Assembly (NCBI RefSeq): GCF_040548875.1
Contig: NZ_JBEPSJ010000003.1
Span: 1-64,000, forward strand
Source: Conyzicola nivalis_A
Lineage (GTDB): Bacteria; Actinomycetota; Actinomycetes; Actinomycetales; Microbacteriaceae
Reading direction: 5' to 3'
DNA: 64,000 nt
How positions within the stretch are numbered: the stretch's first letter is position 1; each line of letters begins with the position of its first letter. Below the pieces are notes generated by a model. It did not search any database. It saw only the letters and a list, made by a program, of their open reading frames with translations, and was not told the DNA's origin. The translations under genes and the position numbers were made by a program. Positions 33,104 through 42,375 of the stretch are shown here, piece after piece.

Positions 33104-34662
33104 TACGCGACTACTTTCTGTGAGGACGAGGTCATGCTGCGCATGAGGGTTTCGGGATCGGCCTGGGCGACCGGGAGTTCGTTGGTTATCTGGCCTTCGA
33201 AGATCGTGTAGATGCGGTCGGAGACGCCGAGGAGTTCGGGCAGTTCGGAGGAGATCATGATGATGCCCTTGCCCTGTGCGGCGAGGTCGCGGATGATTCC
33301 GTAGATCTCCGCCTTGGCGCCGACGTCGATGCCGCGGGTGGGCTCGTCGAGGATCAGCAGGTCGGGGTCGGTGAACATCCACTTCGCCAGCACGACCTTC
33401 TGCTGGTTTCCGCCGGACAGCTTGTTGACGCCCTCTTCAACCGTCGGGGTCTTGATCCGCAGGCTCTTGCGGTACTCCTCGGAGATCTGGGCCTCCTGGA
33501 TCTCGTTCACCACGTCGCCGCGCGAGATCTTGCGCAGCTTCGCCGAGACGATCGACCGCTTGATGGTGTCGAGCAGGTTGAGACCGAGCGCCTTGCGGTC
33601 TTCGCTCACGTAGGCGATTCCGTGGCCGATGGCCTCGGAGACGGTGCGGAGCTTGATCTCCTTGCCGTCTTTGAACACCCGGCCGCCGAGGAACTTGCCG
33701 TACGAGCGGCCGAAGATGCTCATCGCCAGCTCCGTGCGACCGGCGCCCATGAGCCCGGCGAAACCGACGACCTCGCCGCGGCGCACGGTGAAGCTGGAGT
33801 TCTTGACCACGAGCCGCTCGGCGGTGAGCGGGTGCTGCACCGTCCAGTCGCGCACCTCGAAGAACACCTCGCCGATCTCGGCGGTGTGCTCGGGGAACCT
33901 GTTGCCGAGTGTGCGGCCGACCATGCCGCGGATGATGCGGTCTTCGTCGACTCCGTCGGCCTTGACGTTCAGCGTCTCGATCGACTTGCCGTCGCGGATG
34001 ATCGTGATCTCGTCGGCGATCTGCTCGATCTCGTTGAGCTTGTGCGAGATCATGATCGACGAGATGCCCTTGCTCTTCAGACCGAGGATCAGGTCGAGCA
34101 GGTGCTGCGAGTCGTTCTCGTTGAGCGCCGCGGTGGGCTCGTCGAGGATGAGGAGCTTCACGTTCTTGTTCAGGGCCTTGGCGATCTCGACGAGCTGCTG
34201 CTTGCCGACGCCGATGTTCTTGATCTGCGTGTCGGGGTCGTCGTCGAGTCCGACGCGGGCGAGCAGCTGCGTCGCCTCCTTCTGCGCCTCGACCCAGTCG
34301 ATGACGCCGCCGCGGCCGGGCTCGTTGCCGAGGAAGATGTTCTCGGTGATCGACAGCTCGGGGATGAGCGCGAGCTCCTGGTGGATGATGACGATGCCGG
34401 CGGCCTCGCTCGACTTGATGTCCTTGAAGCGCACGACCTTGCCCTCGTAGACGATGTCGCCCTCGTAGGTGCCGTAGGGGTAGACGCCGGAGAGAACCTT
34501 CATCAGCGTCGACTTGCCCGCGCCGTTCTCGCCGCAGATGGCGTGGATCTCATTCGCCTTGACCGTCAGCGAGACCCTGTCGAGGGCCTTGACGCCCGGG
34601 AATTCCTTGGTGATGGACTGCATCTCCAGGATTGTCGGCTCAGTGTTCAGGCCCTGTTCCAC
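33103..34662 (-). CDS. CUT2 sugar ABC transporter ATPase, XylG/GguA-type, second paralogue
   Basis: This 519-residue protein has two ABC domains: Walker A GENGAGKST, Walker B LLILDEPTAALNE, then GLMGAGRTE, LSGGNQQKV and LLILDEPTRGIDVG. The GTG at 34662 is preceded by GAGGAGG seven bases upstream, an excellent ribosome binding site. It leads its operon and is followed by its permease and binding protein. Sequence similarity to the GguA-like protein at 22305-23834 is high through its whole length, which points to an old duplication of the transporter. Confidence 0.92.
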   Translation of the reverse strand: MEQGLNTEPTILEMQSITKEFPGVKALDRVSLTVKANEIHAICGENGAGKSTLMKVLSGVYPYGTYEGDIVYEGKVVRFKDIKSSEAAGIVIIHQELALIPELSITENIFLGNEPGRGGVIDWVEAQKEATQLLARVGLDDDPDTQIKNIGVGKQQLVEIAKALNKNVKLLILDEPTAALNENDSQHLLDLILGLKSKGISSIMISHKLNEIEQIADEITIIRDGKSIETLNVKADGVDEDRIIRGMVGRTLGNRFPEHTAEIGEVFFEVRDWTVQHPLTAERLVVKNSSFTVRRGEVVGFAGLMGAGRTELAMSIFGRSYGKFLGGRVFKDGKEIKLRTVSEAIGHGIAYVSEDRKALGLNLLDTIKRSIVSAKLRKISRGDVVNEIQEAQISEEYRKSLRIKTPTVEEGVNKLSGGNQQKVVLAKWMFTDPDLLILDEPTRGIDVGAKAEIYGIIRDLAAQGKGIIMISSELPELLGVSDRIYTIFEGQITNELPVAQADPETLMRSMTSSSQKVVA

Positions 34663-34710
34663 GGCGCGACCTCCTCGTCATGGACACCCGCGTGTTTGGT
34701 GCCCTTGTAG

Positions 34711-34765
34711 AAACTAAGCCCTGCAAGCGTTGTCGTCAACCTGTGAACGCATCAGCTTGACAACG
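34711..34765 (-). promoter_or_regulatory. Promoter and inverted-repeat operator of the second CUT2 operon
   Basis: On the minus strand TTGACG (34734-34739), a 17-base spacer and TAGTTT (34711-34716) form a plausible promoter. CGTTGTCGTCAA (34728-34739) and TTGACAACG (34757-34765) are inverted half-sites that overlap and flank the -35 element. The ROK protein encoded upstream is the natural binder. Confidence 0.5.
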
Positions 34766-34797
34766 ATACGGAAACGGATGGCTCGGAGCCGTCGGTC

Positions 34798-35982
34798 TTA
34801 TCCGATGGGCGTGTGCAGTCCCGCGTGCCGCAGCACCAGCGCGACGGCGCCGAGCGCCTCGGCCTCCTCGCCGAGCGACGACATCACGAGCTCGGTGTTC
34901 TCGCTGAGCATCGGCACCGCGTAGACCGCGAGTCCGCGACGGATCGGGTCGAGCAGGAGCTCGCCGAGCCCGGCCAGGGGGCCGCCGATGACCACCGTCT
35001 CGGGGTTCACGAGGTTGACGATGGAGGCGACCGACCGCCCGACGGCGAGGCCGGCGTCGTCGATGATGCGCAGCGTCGCGTGGTCGCCGGCGAGAGCGGC
35101 CCGCACGATGTCGCTCGTCGCGATCGTGGTCGGGCTCGTGCGGCCGAGGAGTTCGAGCATCACCGTCGTCGAGGCGACGGTCTCGAGGCACCCGCGGTTG
35201 CCGCAGCGGCAGAGGAGGCCGTGGTCGTGCACGGGGGTGTGCCCGATCTCTCCGGTGACCCCCATGTTGCCCCCGAAGGGCAGGCCGCCCAGGATGAGCC
35301 CGGCGCCGATGCCGCTGCCGATCTTCACGAAGACGAGGTTCTCGGTGCCGTTGTGCGGGCCCCAGGTCACCTCGGCCAGGGCGCCGAGGTTGGCGTCGTT
35401 GTCGATGTAGACCGGGAAGTTGAGACGCGCCTCGATCGCCGAGTGCGTGATGCCGACCCACTCGGGAAGGATCGCGCCCTCGATCACGGTCTGGGTGCGC
35501 CGGTCGATGGGGCCCGGGATGCCGACTCCGATACCGAGCACGAGGGTGGGGCTCACACGGTTCGACTCCAGCACCTCGTCGAGCAGCACGGCGGCGGCCT
35601 CGAGTGCGACGCGCGCGCTGTGCCCGAGCGGCAGCGACACCGACTCGGAGGCGATCACCTGGTAGTCGAGCCCCGAGAGCACGATGCGCACGTGCCTGCG
35701 CCCGAAGTCGATGCCGACGGCCACGGCGCCGTTCTCCCCGGAGAGGCTGACCGAGAGGGCGCGGCGGCCGGAGCTCGTGGTGGGCGCGGTGCTGACGATC
35801 CCCCGCTCGGCGAGGGCCTTGACGATGTTCGAGACCGTGGCGTTCGAGAGCCCGGTGTTTCGCGAGATCTCGGCCTGGGTGGACGGGCCGCCGGAGACGA
35901 GGCTGGAGATGATGCGCTGCTGGTTGGACTGGCGCAGCGCCGTCTGCGATCCCGGGTTGCGGGATCTATGCCTCGTTGTCAT
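34798..35982 (-). CDS. ROK-family transcriptional regulator
   Basis: This 394-residue protein has an N-terminal winged helix (about residues 15-75, with QAEISRNTGLSNATVSNIVKAL) and a ROK sugar-sensing domain with the intact zinc motif LCRCGNRGCLE. It lies upstream of the second CUT2 importer on the same strand, 135 bases from its first gene. It probably controls that importer. The ATG at 35982 gives the family-like N-terminus; a start seven codons earlier is open but has no better support. Confidence 0.87.
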   Translation of the reverse strand: MTTRHRSRNPGSQTALRQSNQQRIISSLVSGGPSTQAEISRNTGLSNATVSNIVKALAERGIVSTAPTTSSGRRALSVSLSGENGAVAVGIDFGRRHVRIVLSGLDYQVIASESVSLPLGHSARVALEAAAVLLDEVLESNRVSPTLVLGIGVGIPGPIDRRTQTVIEGAILPEWVGITHSAIEARLNFPVYIDNDANLGALAEVTWGPHNGTENLVFVKIGSGIGAGLILGGLPFGGNMGVTGEIGHTPVHDHGLLCRCGNRGCLETVASTTVMLELLGRTSPTTIATSDIVRAALAGDHATLRIIDDAGLAVGRSVASIVNLVNPETVVIGGPLAGLGELLLDPIRRGLAVYAVPMLSENTELVMSSLGEEAEALGAVALVLRHAGLHTPIG

Positions 35983-36038
35983 ATATGTAGCGTGCAACAA
36001 CAAAGCCTTGCCGTCAAGAAATTAACGCAACAACTGCG

Positions 36039-36959
36039 TCACATTACGCGCGCGTAGGCCCGCACCGGGAAGGTGCCGAAACCGACGACGCGCGGTGGCA
36101 CCGCGGTGAACAGCGCGCCGCTGGGCGGCAGCGCGTCGAGGCCGGTGAGGTGCTCGACCACGTGGATGCCCGCGTCGAGCAGCAGGGAGTGGGCGGGCCG
36201 CGTGCCGCCCGACTCGGTGTCGTCGATGTTGAGCGAGTCGATGCCGACGAGCGTCACGCCCTGCTCGACGAGGTACGCGGCGCCGTCTTCGGTGAGGAAC
36301 GGCGCCCCGTGCGCGTAGGCGGGGGCGCCGAAGTGGCGGTCCCACCCGGTATGCAGCAGCACCGCACGTCCGGCGACGTCGCGATCGAGGAACACAGACG
36401 CGCGGATGCCTCGGGCCGAGGCATCCGTCAGATGGAAGACCTCCGCCCGCTGGTCGACCAGCGTCTCCAGCGTCAGGCCGGCCAGGTCGGTGCCGCCCTC
36501 GTAGCGATGGAACGGGCTGTCGAGGTAGGTGCCGGTGTTGCCGAGCATCGTGATCGTGTCGAGGGCGAACTCGGTGCCCGGCGCGTAGCGCGACCTCGAG
36601 TCGGCGCGGCTGAGGTGCGGTGTGATTGTCGGCTCGGGCAGCCCGGGGTAGGTGACGAGGCCGTCGCGGATCGTGTGGCCGAGGTCGACGAGTCGACCGC
36701 GCTGGTCGGCTGCTGGTGCGGCAGGCTCGATGCCGCGCGAGCCCCGATGCCGTTCTTCGACGATCGCCAGATTGGAGACGTCGATCGAGTCGACGAGCGC
36801 GAGGCCCAGGTGACGCACGAGCAGCCGGCCGACGACGCTCTCGTCGGCGCTCTCGGGTGGGAGGTCGCCGGGAAGGTCGAGGCGGAATCCCTCGGCGACG
36901 AGCGACCCGCCGTTGACGAACTCGATACGGGCGTCACAGTGCGCGCGGTACTGGGGCAT
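36039..36959 (-). CDS. Cyclase family protein with extra N-terminal module
   Basis: This 306-residue protein has two parts. Residues 1-72 resemble a small actinobacterial module (IEFVNGGSLVAEGFRLDLPG). Residues about 88-306 are a cyclase/kynurenine-formamidase-type domain, a metal-dependent hydrolase fold, with LVDLGHTIRDGLVTYPGLP. The metal motif usually written HxGTHxDxPxH appears here as NTGTYLDSPFH (141-151), keeping Asp147 and His151 but replacing two His by Asn141 and Tyr145. Its start overlaps the end of an APC permease gene by 26 bases. The substrate is unknown; an N-acyl or lactone compound taken up by the permease is possible. Confidence 0.8.
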   Translation of the reverse strand: MPQYRAHCDARIEFVNGGSLVAEGFRLDLPGDLPPESADESVVGRLLVRHLGLALVDSIDVSNLAIVEERHRGSRGIEPAAPAADQRGRLVDLGHTIRDGLVTYPGLPEPTITPHLSRADSRSRYAPGTEFALDTITMLGNTGTYLDSPFHRYEGGTDLAGLTLETLVDQRAEVFHLTDASARGIRASVFLDRDVAGRAVLLHTGWDRHFGAPAYAHGAPFLTEDGAAYLVEQGVTLVGIDSLNIDDTESGGTRPAHSLLLDAGIHVVEHLTGLDALPPSGALFTAVPPRVVGFGTFPVRAYARVM

Positions 36960-38232
36960 TCCTTCTCCTCTGGATCACGGTGACCACGACGGCGGCCAGG
37001 GCCAGCGCAGCGGGGATGAACAGCGTGGCGCCGGCGAGCACGACCAGACCGGCGACGAGCACGACGCTCACCACGGCCAGCCACCAGCCGATGCTCCAGC
37101 GCCGCAGGATGCGCACCGCGGCGACCATCCCGAGCGCGTAGACCACGACCATGCAGGTGGTGTGGATGAGGATGAACGGCGTGAGGTCGAGTCCCGAGAC
37201 GACGAGCGCGGTGAGGTACGTGGCCGCGAGGGCGCCGACGACGAGCAGGCTGCGGCGCGGCACGCCGCCGGCCTCCGCGCCGCGCGCGAGCCAGTGCGGC
37301 AGGTCGCCGTCGCGGCCGAGCGAGGCGCCCAGCTTCGCGAACGCGCCGAGGTAGGCGTTGAGCACGCCGAGCGCGACGACGGCGGCGACGGCAGCGACCA
37401 CGGCGGGGCCGACGCCCGGTGCGGCGGTCGCGACCAGGGTCAGCAGGGGCACTGCGGTGTCGCCCGCGGCCTCGCCCAGCACGCCGACGGTGACGAGCTG
37501 CAGCGCCAGGTACGCGGCGCCGACGGCGACGATCGCGATGGCCGTCGCGATCGGGATCGTGCGCCGCGGGTTAGCGAACTCGCCCGCGATGTGGGTGACC
37601 GCCTCCCAGCCGGCGAAGGCCCAGACGAACAGACTGATCGCGGCACCGACTCCGGCCCAGCCGTGGGGCATGAACGGTGTGAAGTTCGTCGCCTGGGCCG
37701 CGGGCGAGGCGAGCGCCACCACGAAGACGACGATGGCGACCAGGGCGCCGGTGAGCACCAGCTGCACCCGGCCCGAGACGCGCAGCCCCCACGCGTTCGA
37801 CAGGAAGGGCGGAACGAACAACGCGACGGCCACGATCACGACGGCCCACGGCTCCCCGCCGAAGATCGCGACGACGTAGGAGGCGCCGAGCACGGCGACG
37901 ACCGGGGTGCCGGCGCTCACCCCGAAGTAGAACAGGTAGCCGGCCACGCGCGCCGCGGTCGGGCCGAGCGCCATCCGCACGTAGGTGGCCACTCCCCCGG
38001 AGTCCGGATGCCGCGCCGCGAGCGCCGCGAAGGTTCCCGCGAGCGGGATCGAGAGCAGCAGGACCGCGACCACCGAGAGGATGGACGCGGGCCCCGCGAC
38101 CGTCGCGGCGAGGGCGGGCAGCGCGAGGATGCCGGTGCCGAGCACCGCCGCGATGTAGAGCGCCGAGGCCTGCACGAGGCCGATGGAACCGCCTTGACCG
38201 GTTACGGCTGGCGGGGCGGCTGTCGTCGTCAT
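36934..38232 (-). CDS. APC family amino acid/amine permease
   Basis: This 432-residue protein has 12 or so transmembrane segments and the APC N-terminal motif LYIAAVLGTGILALP. FAGWEAVTHIAGEFANPRRTIP is the conserved family segment in the cytoplasmic region after helix 5 or 6. It would import or exchange an amino acid or related compound. The downstream cyclase gene overlaps it by 26 bases, so the two are probably translated together and act on the same compound. Confidence 0.85.
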   Translation of the reverse strand: MTTTAAPPAVTGQGGSIGLVQASALYIAAVLGTGILALPALAATVAGPASILSVVAVLLLSIPLAGTFAALAARHPDSGGVATYVRMALGPTAARVAGYLFYFGVSAGTPVVAVLGASYVVAIFGGEPWAVVIVAVALFVPPFLSNAWGLRVSGRVQLVLTGALVAIVVFVVALASPAAQATNFTPFMPHGWAGVGAAISLFVWAFAGWEAVTHIAGEFANPRRTIPIATAIAIVAVGAAYLALQLVTVGVLGEAAGDTAVPLLTLVATAAPGVGPAVVAAVAAVVALGVLNAYLGAFAKLGASLGRDGDLPHWLARGAEAGGVPRRSLLVVGALAATYLTALVVSGLDLTPFILIHTTCMVVVYALGMVAAVRILRRWSIGWWLAVVSVVLVAGLVVLAGATLFIPAALALAAVVVTVIQRRRNAPVPRAL

Positions 38233-38310
38233 AGTGCCACTCTGTCAGTGGCAGTAATGCGCTGTCCCGCGACTTTCGGACATCGTGTGGCGACAACCTG
38301 CCACGGGCGA

Positions 38311-39483
38311 CTACCGGGAGGCGGCGGTGACCCTGTCGAGGGCGGTGAGCAGGTCGGCGGTCAGGTCTGCGACGTCTTCGATGCCGACCGAGAGGCGCAC
38401 GATGTTGGGCGCCACCTCCAGCTCGGTGCCGCGCACCGACGCGTGCGTCATCTCCGACGGATAGCCGATGAGCGACTCGACGCCGCCGAGCGACTCGGCC
38501 AGCTGGAACAGCTCGGTCGACTCCGCGAGCTTTCGGGCCGCCACCTCGCCGCCGGCGAGACCCAGGGAGATCATGCCGCCGAAGGCCTTCATCTGCCGTG
38601 ACGCGAGGTCGTGGCCGGGGTGCGTCGGCAGCCCCGGGTAGTACACGGTCTCGATGGCCGGGTGACCCGTGAGCGACTCCGCGATGGACTGGGCATTCGA
38701 CGAGTGACGGTCGAGGCGCACCGCGAGGGTCTTGATCCCTCGGATGGTGAGCCAGGCATCCAGAGGCCCCGAGACGGCGCCGACACCGAACTGCAGGAAG
38801 CCGACCTTGGCCGCGAGCTCCTCGTCGTTCACGACGACGGCGCCGCCGACCACGTCGGAGTGGCCGCCGAGGTACTTGGTGGTCGAGTGGATGACGGCGT
38901 CGGCGCCGAGGGCGATCGGCTGCTGCAGGTAGGGCGAGGCGAAAGTGTTGTCGACCACCACGAGCACCCCGAACTCGTGGCCGAGCTCGGCGAGGGCGGC
39001 GATGTCGTTGATCTTCATCAGCGGATTCGTGGGCGTCTCGATCCAGAGCACCTTGGTGGATCCCGGACGGATCGCGGCACGCACCCGGTCGAGGTCGGTG
39101 AGCTCGACAACGTCGAGGTCGATCCCCCACGGCACGAACACCCGGTTCACCAGCCGGTGGGTTCCGCCGTAGACGTCGTTGCCCATCACGATGTGGTCGC
39201 CGGGGGTGAGCACCGCGCGCAGCAGCGCGTCCTCCGCGGCGAGCCCGGAGGCGAAACTGAACGCCTTGACCCCGCCCTCGAGTGAGGCGAGCTGCTCCTG
39301 CAGCGAGTCCCGCGTGGGGTTGCCGCCCCGCGCGTACTCGTAGCCGCCGCGGAACCCGCCGATGCCGTCCTGAACGAACGTCGAGGTCAGGTACACGGGG
39401 GGCACGACGGCGCCCGTCGTCGGATCGAAGTGCTGGCCCGCCGTGATGGCGCGCGTGCTGAAGCCGTACTGCTCTTCTGACAA
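38311..39483 (-). CDS. metB: Cystathionine gamma-synthase or gamma-lyase (PLP-dependent)
   Basis: This 390-residue enzyme of the Cys/Met PLP family handles cystathionine. It shows GYEYARGGNPTRDSLQEQLA, ETPTNPLMKI, VDNTFASP and the PLP lysine motif HSTTKYLGGHSD. It follows cbs after 25 bases. With a cystathionine beta-synthase next to it, a gamma-lyase role in reverse transsulfuration is as likely as methionine synthesis. The start is a TTG at 39483 with AAGAGA upstream; no ATG or GTG nearby would keep the family-conserved N-terminus GFSTRAI. Confidence 0.9.
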   Translation of the reverse strand: MSEEQYGFSTRAITAGQHFDPTTGAVVPPVYLTSTFVQDGIGGFRGGYEYARGGNPTRDSLQEQLASLEGGVKAFSFASGLAAEDALLRAVLTPGDHIVMGNDVYGGTHRLVNRVFVPWGIDLDVVELTDLDRVRAAIRPGSTKVLWIETPTNPLMKINDIAALAELGHEFGVLVVVDNTFASPYLQQPIALGADAVIHSTTKYLGGHSDVVGGAVVVNDEELAAKVGFLQFGVGAVSGPLDAWLTIRGIKTLAVRLDRHSSNAQSIAESLTGHPAIETVYYPGLPTHPGHDLASRQMKAFGGMISLGLAGGEVAARKLAESTELFQLAESLGGVESLIGYPSEMTHASVRGTELEVAPNIVRLSVGIEDVADLTADLLTALDRVTAASR

Positions 39484-39508
39484 GGGGATCTCTTCTGTTC
39501 TGGGAGGG

Positions 39509-40873
<1,365 letters not shown>

Positions 40874-41009
40874 GGTTCCGCCAATCTACCAGCGGGGCCC
40901 GAGGCAGGCCTTTATCGGGATTCCCAGCTTGCGCAAGGCATAATCATTGAAGCAACAAGCTTTCGAGTTGCCCTTTTCCACTGCCGCTAACGAACGACAG
41001 GTGTCCTCC

Positions 41010-41687
41010 ATGGCCAGCAACAATCCCGCCACTCCGTCGGTCAAAGAGCAGCGCGAAGCCAAGCGCGCCGCCAAGGTCGCCGTGCTCAAGAAGCAGCAGG
41101 CCAAGGAGAAGCGCAACCGCATCATCGGCTTCAGCGTCGGCGGCCTGCTCGTGGCGGGCGCCATCGCCCTCGTCATCACGTTCGTCGTCTCGAGCGCCGT
41201 GCCCAAGGTCAACCCCGACGACATCGCGATCGAGGGCCTCGACACGTTCGACGGCCTCACCGCCGTGCACATCGACCCCAACCCGGTCGACTACGAGGCC
41301 GAGTACGGCATGAACCCGCCCGCCGGCGGAGACCATTTCGGCGCGTGGCTGAACTGCGGCGTGTACACCGAGCCGCAGCAGAACGAGAACGCCGTGCACG
41401 CCCTCGAGCACGGCGCCGTGTGGGTGACCTACGACCCCGACGTGCTGGGAGAGGCCGAGATCGAGACGCTGCGCGAGTCGATCCCGAAGACCTACATGGT
41501 GCTCTCGCCGTACCCCGGCCTGCCCGCCCCCGTCGTCGCCTCGGCGTGGGCCAACCAGGTGCAGCTCGACGGTGTCGACGACCCGCGCCTCGCCGACTTC
41601 ATCGAGAAGTTCCGCCAGTCGCCCGACGCCCCGGAGCCCGGCGCAGCGTGCACCGGAGCGGTCAATGGACCAGGCCGAATCTCCTGA
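41010..41687 (+). CDS. DUF3105 membrane-anchored protein
   Basis: This 225-residue protein starts with a Lys/Ala/Gln-rich cytoplasmic region (about residues 10-36), has one transmembrane segment (about 38-62) and an extracytoplasmic DUF3105 domain with GDHFGAWLNCGVY and NAVHALEHGAVWVTYDPD. The conserved His and Cys could bind metal, but no function is established. The ATG at 41010 was chosen over a GTG nine bases earlier. Its end overlaps the DUF305 gene by 23 bases. Confidence 0.85.
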   Translation: MASNNPATPSVKEQREAKRAAKVAVLKKQQAKEKRNRIIGFSVGGLLVAGAIALVITFVVSSAVPKVNPDDIAIEGLDTFDGLTAVHIDPNPVDYEAEYGMNPPAGGDHFGAWLNCGVYTEPQQNENAVHALEHGAVWVTYDPDVLGEAEIETLRESIPKTYMVLSPYPGLPAPVVASAWANQVQLDGVDDPRLADFIEKFRQSPDAPEPGAACTGAVNGPGRIS

Positions 41688-42348
41688 CTCGGGGCGGCGC
41701 GTCCGGCTGATCGTCGCCGCCGTCGTCGCAGTCGCGTTGCTCGTCGCCGCCGCCTTCGCCGCGGGCAGTCTCTCCGCCCCCGTCGCGACCGCGCCGTCGA
41801 CGACGAGCGCCGAGGCCGGCTTCGCGCGCGACATGCAGACCCACCACGCGCAGGCCGTCGAGATGTCGTTGATCGTGCGGGATCTGACGGATGACCCGGA
41901 CGTGCGACTTCTCGCCTACGACATCGCGACCTCGCAGTCGCAGCAGGCCGGACAGATGAACGGCTGGCTCACCGTGTGGAACCTGCCGCAGACCTCGCCG
42001 GAGCCCGCCATGACGTGGATGTCCCGGCCGGCTCTCACCGGCGTCAGCCACGAGGGCATGAGCGAGATGGGAACCGGCGAGAGCGACCACGAGCCCGGCG
42101 GGGACATGCCCGGCATGGCGACTGCCGAGCAGCTCGCCGAGCTCGAGGCGGCCACCGGCGACGAGGCGGAGCGTATCTTCCTGCAGCTCATGATCGCGCA
42201 CCACGAGGGCGGCGTGGAGATGGCCGACGCCGTGCTCGTGCGCAGCAACGAGCGCGTCGTGCGCTCGCTCGCGGCGAGCATCGTCAAGGCGCAGTCGAGC
42301 GAGATCGGCTACATGCAGGACCTGCTCGACGCGCTGCCCGCCGCGTAG
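41665..42348 (+). CDS. DUF305 family protein
   Basis: This 227-residue protein has one N-terminal transmembrane segment (about residues 13-34) and two DUF305 repeats. Each repeat has a paired-His motif: MQTHHAQAVEMS (His60, His61) and MIAHHEGGVEMA (His179, His180), in a ferritin-like helical setting. Between them lies a Met/Gly/His-rich stretch (HEGMSEMG, GGDMPGMA), suggestive of copper binding. The ATG at 41665 has GGAG upstream and lies inside the end of the DUF3105 gene. A role in extracytoplasmic metal handling is inferred only. Confidence 0.85.
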   Translation: MDQAESPDSGRRVRLIVAAVVAVALLVAAAFAAGSLSAPVATAPSTTSAEAGFARDMQTHHAQAVEMSLIVRDLTDDPDVRLLAYDIATSQSQQAGQMNGWLTVWNLPQTSPEPAMTWMSRPALTGVSHEGMSEMGTGESDHEPGGDMPGMATAEQLAELEAATGDEAERIFLQLMIAHHEGGVEMADAVLVRSNERVVRSLAASIVKAQSSEIGYMQDLLDALPAA

Positions 42349-42375
42349 CCCGACCACGCGTTCGACGCGACGGCG

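Noticed and set aside
36913..38601. A 562-codon open frame opposite the APC permease
   Set aside because: It is His/Asp/Arg-rich shadow sequence; the opposite strand has a permease with conserved membrane segments.
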